This document shows positions 58,843-64,000 of a stretch of DNA of 64,000 bases, in pieces; the stretch's first letter is position 1; the number at the start of each line of letters is the position of its first letter. The notes beneath the pieces were generated by a model, which was not told where the DNA came from, did no database searches, and saw nothing but the letters and a program-made list of their open reading frames with translations. Source of the stretch: Opitutus sp. (GTDB lineage Bacteria; Verrucomicrobiota; Verrucomicrobiia; Opitutales; Opitutaceae). Made by a program: the position numbers and the translations under genes. The DNA lies in contig JACEUQ010000002.1 of assembly GCA_024998815.1 (NCBI GenBank), positions 634,501 to 698,500 on the forward strand, given 5' to 3'.

Positions 58843-59882
58843 GAGTGCACCTCCTCGCCTACCAGCGACAAACTGCGGGCCAAAACCCGGTCGAGCACAT
58901 CGGTTTCCAATTCGCCGGTCAGGCCGGGGCCGGTGCTCAGGAACAGCGGGGAGAGCTCGCCTTCGAGCAGGAACTCCCACAAGCGGCCCCAGCGCGGGGT
59001 TTCATCCAAATGCGTGCAAACCAAATGAGTTGCACCAAAATCACGGCCGCGCGCATAGGCTTCGCGCAGGGCTTCGGCATCATAGGCGGCGTTCAACACC
59101 AACACTCGCCCGGCAAATTTTTCCTTATCAAGAAACTGGGTCAGTTCGCGGGCCTCGCGGGTGCCGGCGGCAGGCAGGCAGGGCAGATCGGCCAGATGAA
59201 ACTCGGCGGCCTCGGCGGGGCTCTCGGTCATGTCGGGCGCGTAATGTTCCACCGGCACCCCCAGCGCCTCGCAAAACACATCGAGCGAGGGCGCGGGATT
59301 GGGGCGGCCGAACTCCACGCGCCACACCCGGCCCGAACGGCCGCGCATAAACACTTCGCGAGACAGCCATTTGCACAGTGCGGTGGTGCGGCCCACACCG
59401 GACGCACCGAGGAAGGCCACACGCTCGGGCAAAGGCCGCAGCGGGCCGGCTGCCGCGCGCAGGTCGCGGGCCAAATCCACCATCGCCACGTGCAGCGGGC
59501 GGGACAGGGCGCGCGACCAGCCCGGGGAGGCTTCCAGACGGCCGATCAGCCGTTCGGGGAAACCGGCGCGGCGCAACACCAGCGGCAGGCGCGAGCCGGC
59601 GACCAGCCCGAGTTGGTTGTCGCGAATCGGCGATTGGGCGCGCTCGATCACCTCGGCAGCGGGCTCGGGCAGGGCTGGAGCGGGCAGCTCGGCGATGACG
59701 GTAAAACGCGGGGCGCCGAACAGGCGGCCGAAACCCCGGCGGGGGCTGGCCTGCACCGACAACACGCGGGCGTCGGGCCCGAGTTGGTTCTGGATGACCG
59801 AGACGGCCTCGGCGGTGGACCCCACCTCGAAACGGTAGGTGCCGGGGGCGGCGGAGGTGGGGGCTAAAGCGGTGGCGGGCAT
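58839..59882 (-). CDS. flhF: FlhF-like SRP-GTPase with degenerate nucleotide motifs
   Basis: FlhF sets the site and number of flagella. The 347 residues show the N-terminal YRFEVGSTAEAVSVIQNQLG, DARVLSV block and an NG domain. The P-loop reads GASGVGRTTALCKW (Lys to Arg), the DTYR motif VEFGRPNPAP, the DTAGR motif ADLPCLP and the TKLDE motif CTHLDETPRWG. All four guanine-nucleotide motifs are altered, so GTP binding or hydrolysis is doubtful. It lies between flhA (13 bp) and a small membrane protein (4-bp overlap). Confidence 0.88.
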   Translation of the reverse strand: MPATALAPTSAAPGTYRFEVGSTAEAVSVIQNQLGPDARVLSVQASPRRGFGRLFGAPRFTVIAELPAPALPEPAAEVIERAQSPIRDNQLGLVAGSRLPLVLRRAGFPERLIGRLEASPGWSRALSRPLHVAMVDLARDLRAAAGPLRPLPERVAFLGASGVGRTTALCKWLSREVFMRGRSGRVWRVEFGRPNPAPSLDVFCEALGVPVEHYAPDMTESPAEAAEFHLADLPCLPAAGTREARELTQFLDKEKFAGRVLVLNAAYDAEALREAYARGRDFGATHLVCTHLDETPRWGRLWEFLLEGELSPLFLSTGPGLTGELETDVLDRVLARSLSLVGEEVHS

Positions 59883-59895
59883 GGCGGGGTGCTAC

Positions 59896-62073
59896 TTAAG
59901 CGGCGCGGGCGTGGGCCGGCAGAGGTAGGTTGAGAGGGGCGGCGATGATTCCGGCGTTTTCCACCTCGGTGGCGGCGGGCAATTCCTGGTAGGCGAGCAC
60001 CGAAAGGCGGGGGAAGGAGGGCTCAAGGAAGCGGCGCAGGGGCAGGCGCAGTTCGGCCCCCACCACGACCACCGACGGCGCACCGCTTTCGGTGAGGGCT
60101 GCAGCGCCCTTGGAGAGTTGCTCGAGCAAGTGACGACCCAGCACCGGATCGAGGGCCAGACCGACCTCGCCTGGGGTGCGGTGCACGCGGGAGGCCAGCG
60201 CCTGCTCCAACCGTGGGTCGAGCGTGAGCGCACGGATCACATTGGGGCGGCTCTCGTAGTCACCCACGAAGTACATGCCCAGACGGCGGCGCACCAACTC
60301 GCTCAGATCGTCGGGATTCTTGGTGGTACCGGCGAAGTCCGCGATGCCTTCCAAAATAGTCGGTAGGCCCAGCACCGGCACACCTTCGCGCAACAGGTTT
60401 TGCATCACGCGTTGGATGATGCCCAGGCCCACCAAGTCGGGCAGCAGCTCGGCCACCAGAGCCGGGTGCGTGACTTTGACGTGATCGACCAGGGTCTGCA
60501 CCTCTTGGCGGCCAACCAGGTGGTGGGCCGAGGTTTTGAGCACCTCGGAGAGGTGAGTGATGACCACCGAAGCGGCGTCGACGACGGTGTAGCCGTTGAT
60601 TTCGGCGACCTTGCGCTCGCTCTCCTCGATCCACACCGCCTCAAGCCCGAACACTGGCTCGCGGCAAGGCGTACCACGCAGGGCGACGCGGCTGCCGGTC
60701 ACGTTCATCGCCATCCAGCGGGAGGCGTAAACCACACCACGACCAACCGCCTTGCCGCGCAGCAGGAAACGGTAGTCGTTGGATTCCAGCTCCAAGTTGT
60801 CGCGCACCGAGATGGGCGGCACGATCACGCCGCGCTCGCGGGCCAAGCTCTTGCGCACGCCGGTGATGCGGGAGATCAGGTCGCCGCCGCGGTTGGCATC
60901 GGCCAAGGGCAACAGCCCGTAACCCACCTCGATGGCAAACACGTCCTGGTCGATAACCTTGCGCAACTCCTCGGGGATGTTGGGGTTGCCGGGGGTGGTG
61001 CCGCCCGACTTGGCTCCGCTGGCACCGGCTTCCCCTGCCTTGCCGGTGGAGGCGGGCAGCACGGCGACAGGAGCGGCGGCAAACTCGTCGGGTTTACCCT
61101 TACCGCATTGGTGGCCGACGTAGTAGGCCAGGCCGCCGAGCAAGGCGAAGGGCAGAATCGGCATGCCGGGCATCAGGCCGAAACCGCCCAACATCACGCC
61201 GACGACACGCAAGGCGCGGGGATAAGCGATTAACTGGCCGCCGATTTGCACACCCATGTTGGTGCTACCGGCTGCGCGCGTGACGAGCAAACCGGCCGCC
61301 ACCGACACCACCAGCGCGGGGATCTGCGAAACCAGACCGTCACCGATCGACAGCAGGGTGAACTTCTGCAGCGCCTCGCCCATGGTCATGTCCATTTGCA
61401 TCACACCGATGGCGAAACCGCCCAACACGTTGACCAACGTGATCATGATGCCGGCGACGGCCTCACCGCGCACGAACTTGGAGGCACCGTCCATCGAACC
61501 GTAGAAGTCGGCCTCTTTTTGCACCTTCATGCGGCGGGAGGTGGCGGTAACCTCGTCGATCACGCCGGCGTTGAGCTCGGCGTCGATGGCCATCTGTTTA
61601 CCGGGCAAGGCATCGAGGGTGAAACGGGCGCTCACCTCGGCGATACGGCCGGCGCCCTTGGTGATCACCACGAAGTTGATCAACACCAGGATGATAAAGA
61701 CTACGAAGCCGACTACATAGTTGCCCTGAATGACGAAGTGGCCGAACGACTCGATAACCCCGCCAGCCTCGCCCTTGGTGAGAATGAGGCGGGTAGTACA
61801 AATGTTCAGAGCCAGCCGGAACAGAGTGAAGGCCAGCAGGATGGTGGGGAAGCCGGAGAACTCGGAGGGCTCCCGCACGTAGATGACGATCATCATCATG
61901 AGCAGCGAGAAGCCGATGCTGATGGCCAGCAGCAGGTCCAGCACCAGGGTGGGCACCGGCATGATCAGCAGCAGGACCGTCGAGAACAGGGCGACGGTGA
62001 ACACCAAGTCGGCCCGCTTCTGGAACACCGAAGAGAGCGCCGGGGCTAGGGCGGTGGCGGGGGTGGCGCTCAT
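59896..62073 (-). CDS. flhA: Flagellar export gate protein FlhA
   Basis: The 725-residue FlhA is the largest export-gate subunit. The N-terminal half has eight membrane segments with FPTILLAFTLFRLALNICTT and the conserved loop VVITKGAGRIAEVSARFTLD, then ALPGKQMAIDAELNAG. The C-terminal cytoplasmic domain (about residues 360-715) receives export substrates. The start overlaps the flhB stop (ATGA). Confidence 0.96.
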   Translation of the reverse strand: MSATPATALAPALSSVFQKRADLVFTVALFSTVLLLIMPVPTLVLDLLLAISIGFSLLMMMIVIYVREPSEFSGFPTILLAFTLFRLALNICTTRLILTKGEAGGVIESFGHFVIQGNYVVGFVVFIILVLINFVVITKGAGRIAEVSARFTLDALPGKQMAIDAELNAGVIDEVTATSRRMKVQKEADFYGSMDGASKFVRGEAVAGIMITLVNVLGGFAIGVMQMDMTMGEALQKFTLLSIGDGLVSQIPALVVSVAAGLLVTRAAGSTNMGVQIGGQLIAYPRALRVVGVMLGGFGLMPGMPILPFALLGGLAYYVGHQCGKGKPDEFAAAPVAVLPASTGKAGEAGASGAKSGGTTPGNPNIPEELRKVIDQDVFAIEVGYGLLPLADANRGGDLISRITGVRKSLARERGVIVPPISVRDNLELESNDYRFLLRGKAVGRGVVYASRWMAMNVTGSRVALRGTPCREPVFGLEAVWIEESERKVAEINGYTVVDAASVVITHLSEVLKTSAHHLVGRQEVQTLVDHVKVTHPALVAELLPDLVGLGIIQRVMQNLLREGVPVLGLPTILEGIADFAGTTKNPDDLSELVRRRLGMYFVGDYESRPNVIRALTLDPRLEQALASRVHRTPGEVGLALDPVLGRHLLEQLSKGAAALTESGAPSVVVVGAELRLPLRRFLEPSFPRLSVLAYQELPAATEVENAGIIAAPLNLPLPAHARAA

Positions 62074-63191
62074 GCGGCGGAGCCTCCTTGTTGAGCGGCG
62101 GCGGCGCGGCGGCTCGGCAGGCGATAGAAGTAGTAGCGGTGGGTGCGGTAAACGAAGGCCAGGATACCGGCGACCGCCTGGTAAAGTTCAGAGGGGATGG
62201 CCTCACCGACGGTGGCGGTGGCGTAGAGCATGCGGGCGACGGGGCGGTTTTCGACCATCGGCACCTCGTGCTCGGCGGCGAGGGCCTTGATGCGGCGGGC
62301 GAGGGCGTTCTCACCCTTGGCCAGCACCATGGGAGCAGCGTCGATGCCGCGCTCGTATTTGAGGGCCACGGCGTAGTGGGTCGGGTTGGTCACCACCACG
62401 TCGGCGGTGGCCACGGCGGCGAGCATCTGGCGCTGGGCCAGGCGGCGGGCCATGCGGCGAATGGCGCCCTTGACCAGCGCGTTACCCTCAGCCTGCTTGG
62501 TCTCCTCCTTGACCTCCTCCTTGGTCATCATGAGGTCCTTGCCGGTTTTGTACTTTTCGTAGGCGTAGCTGATCGCGGCGATCACGCCCAGAGCCAGCAT
62601 CAGGCGCGACAGCAGCGAGCGCATACTGCCGAGCATAAATTGGCCCAGGTAAGCGACCTCCATCGGCGTGGTGAACAGCGGGTCGGCCAGCAACTGCTTG
62701 AGCGCCAGCCACAGACACACGCCGATCGCGCACATTTTCATGAAATCGACACAGCCGCTGACCACGACCTGCTGGGAAACCAGGCGCTGAAACCCGGGGA
62801 TCGGGTTAAGTTTTTCGAGTTTGAAGCCGAGCGCCTCGGGGGTGAGCTGGAAGCCGCTCTGCAAGCCACCGGCGAGCAGCGAAGCCACCACGGTGGCGAC
62901 GAGGATCGGGGCCAAGACGATCGCCACGACCTTGCCGGCGGCCACCAGCGGCAGCGGCAAGTGGCCGGGCGCAAAGGGATCTATGCTCAAGTGAGCCAAC
63001 ACGTTGCTGGTGTACTCGGCAACCTCACGAGCCCCGCTGGCAGCACCGAGACTGAGCGAAAAAAACGCGGCCGCCAGCGAGCAAACCATGCCCAACTCCG
63101 CCGAACGCGCGAACTGCCCCTTGTCATGGGCCTCCGTCAGGCGCTTGCCTGAGGCTTCTTCGGTTTTGGAGTCTTTGTCGTCGTCGGCCAT
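62070..63191 (-). CDS. flhB: Flagellar export switch protein FlhB
   Basis: I use ATG 63191 (MADDDKDSKTEEASGKRLTE) because the upstream extension to a TTG at 63227 crosses the promoter. About 373 residues include four membrane segments and the autocleavage motif NPTH in VVTNPTHYAVALKYE, which switches export from rod/hook to filament substrates. It is the first gene of flhB-flhA-flhF-small protein-fliA-motA-motB. Confidence 0.95.
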   Translation of the reverse strand: MADDDKDSKTEEASGKRLTEAHDKGQFARSAELGMVCSLAAAFFSLSLGAASGAREVAEYTSNVLAHLSIDPFAPGHLPLPLVAAGKVVAIVLAPILVATVVASLLAGGLQSGFQLTPEALGFKLEKLNPIPGFQRLVSQQVVVSGCVDFMKMCAIGVCLWLALKQLLADPLFTTPMEVAYLGQFMLGSMRSLLSRLMLALGVIAAISYAYEKYKTGKDLMMTKEEVKEETKQAEGNALVKGAIRRMARRLAQRQMLAAVATADVVVTNPTHYAVALKYERGIDAAPMVLAKGENALARRIKALAAEHEVPMVENRPVARMLYATATVGEAIPSELYQAVAGILAFVYRTHRYYFYRLPSRRAAAAQQGGSAA

Positions 63192-63210
63192 TGAAAGGGA
63201 GAATTTACTT

Positions 63211-63226
63211 AGCAAGCCCGCTGCCA
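63211..63226 (-). promoter_or_regulatory. Sigma-54 promoter of the flhB operon
   Basis: On the minus strand TGGCAGCGGGCTTGCT matches TGGCAC-N5-TTGCW with one mismatch, placing transcription start about 9 bp before ATG 63191. An overlapping second candidate, TGGCACGCGCTTGGCA, lies at 63222-63237. Confidence 0.65.
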
Positions 63227-63414
63227 AGCGCGTGCCAACAACCCTAAGACGTTATACAACAGCTTTTAATAATTTTAAAAAAGCTGCCAGATGCGCGGCG
63301 GAAAAGAAAAATGAAGATCGCGCTAAAGAAGCGGCAAATTGTGCCGCTAGGTGATTTGGACACTGGTGTTTGCGCGGGAAGTGGAGGATGCGCTGCAGCT
63401 GGTTTGCGCGTGAT

Positions 63415-63525
63415 CGACCCAGCCCACACGGAGGTGGGCCCTCCCTCGGTCCCGATTCATCCCACGTGCGATCCCAAGTGCCGATCCCCCGGAGGGACGA
63501 CCTCAGTGTCGTCCGTGCTCTACCC
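63415..63525. repeat. Inverted repeat CCCACACGGAGGTGGGCC / GGACGACCTCAGTGTCGTCCG
   Basis: The last copy of the CACACGGAGG...CCTCCGTGTCGTCC family lies between the flhB promoter region and the EF-hand gene terminator. No gene is present. Confidence 0.75.
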
Positions 63526-63538
63526 GATCCACACCCAC

Positions 63539-63578
63539 AAAAAAAAGACCCCGCCACATCGGGCGGGGTCTAAAAAAA
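63539..63578 (-). terminator. Rho-independent terminator of the EF-hand gene
   Basis: GACCCCGCC (63547-63555) pairs with GGCGGGGTC (63562-63570); the minus strand then has eight T (63546-63539). It lies about 24 bp after the EF-hand gene stop. Confidence 0.88.
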
Positions 63579-63593
63579 AGACTGAAACTCAGA

Positions 63594-63836
63594 TTACTTA
63601 GCGGCTTCGGCGGCCTTCTTCTTGTCAGCGGCGGCCTTTTTGGCGGCGCTCATTGCAGCTTTCTCTTCTTTATCCAAGGTGCCGTCTTTGTTGGCATCAT
63701 ATTTCTCTAAATCGGCAGCGGAAGGCGGCTTGGGCTTCTTCTTTTCCGATTCCTCGGCTGAAGCGGAGGAAACCGCGAAACCGATGACCAGAAGGGCAAG
63801 AACGCAACGGAGCGAGTGAGCTAGGGTGTTTTTCAT
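63594..63836 (-). CDS. Small exported EF-hand protein
   Basis: From ATG 63836 (MKNTLAHSLRCVLALLVIGF) the 80-residue protein has a signal peptide probably cleaved after SSASA, a Lys/Pro-rich stretch and one calcium-binding loop YDANKDGTLDKEE, then a Lys/Ala-rich helix. Such short one-EF-hand proteins are frequent in Verrucomicrobiota and Planctomycetes; their role is unknown. An upstream start at 63872 would hide the signal peptide and is less likely. Confidence 0.75.
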   Translation of the reverse strand: MKNTLAHSLRCVLALLVIGFAVSSASAEESEKKKPKPPSAADLEKYDANKDGTLDKEEKAAMSAAKKAAADKKKAAEAAK

Positions 63837-63938
63837 TTTATGGGTGTTAAAGCATTCGGAACAAAGCCCCAACGACCACTCAGGTCCACTCCAAATTATA
63901 AAATTGTGGTCCGCTCATACCCACCGCCGGACGTCCGC

Positions 63939-64000
63939 TCAACGGCGCGTCACCAGCTCGAGCATCGTCCAAGGCAGGCGATCGAACGCGCCCGACAGGT
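63939..64000 (-). CDS. C-terminal end of an unidentified gene (cut by window edge)
   Basis: A minus-strand frame enters from the right edge and ends TGA at 63941-63939, coding LSGAFDRLPWTMLELVTRR. It is too short to assign. Confidence 0.3.
   Translation of the reverse strand, partial: LSGAFDRLPWTMLELVTRR

Overview
The window is G+C-rich DNA from a Gram-negative, flagellated, chemotactic bacterium with an aerobic-type electron transport chain. Gene content (alternative complex III, L- and P-ring flagellum, FliW-CsrA, hybrid kinases) and the dense scatter of short palindromic repeats suggest Verrucomicrobiota, probably Opitutaceae. That placement is inference from gene content; no rRNA or other phylogenetic marker is present. 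Nearly every intergenic gap over 200 bp carries one or more dispersed inverted-repeat families.

Layout. 1-1.6 kb: a BON-domain periplasmic protein (cut by the window edge) and a YgjP-type metallopeptidase. 1.8-5.9 kb: arginine biosynthesis (argD and argB on minus, argJ on plus). 6.1-9.9 kb: chemotaxis adaptation operon cheR-cheB-response regulator with a degenerate HD-GYP domain-cheD. 10.1-13.5 kb: a decayed four-gene IS21-like element with recognisable 40-bp ends. 13.9-25.3 kb: a long minus-strand respiratory operon, actABCDEF (quinol:cytochrome c oxidoreductase, alternative complex III), then a small membrane protein, a CcoN-like membrane subunit lacking the expected haem and copper histidines, a CcoO-like cytochrome c and a monohaem cytochrome c. 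Three genes in it (actE, actF, ccoN-like) carry single frameshifts. 25.7-28.2 kb: a thioesterase and an intact DDE insertion sequence. 28.4-39.9 kb: two chemoreceptors, one with a c-type haem sensor domain, and three large hybrid histidine kinases. 40.5-50 kb: flagellar genes flgF-G-A-H-I-J-N and flgK-flgL-fliW-csrA-fliC. 50.5-53.9 kb: a third chemoreceptor split by an ISAs1-type element whose transposase carries an N-terminal DruA-like domain; a 10-bp target duplication flanks it, and removing it restores the reading frame. 54.3-63.2 kb: a membrane methyltransferase, a small Cys-containing protein, motB, motA, fliA, a small membrane protein, flhF, flhA, flhB. 63.6 kb to the end: a secreted EF-hand protein and the tail of another gene.

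How it works together. CheR, CheB and CheD adapt the chemoreceptors. All three chemoreceptors have a sigma-28-type promoter matching TAAAGTNN-N11-(G/A)NCGATNN, and the cognate sigma factor (FliA) is encoded in the flagellar block. Early and middle flagellar operons (flhB, flgF, flgK) have sigma-54-type GG-N10-GC promoters, two of them nearly identical over about 52 bp. The respiratory operon would pass electrons from quinol through the Act complex to cytochrome c. The oxidase-like proteins encoded beside it do not look like a working haem-copper oxidase, so a separate terminal oxidase probably exists elsewhere in the genome.
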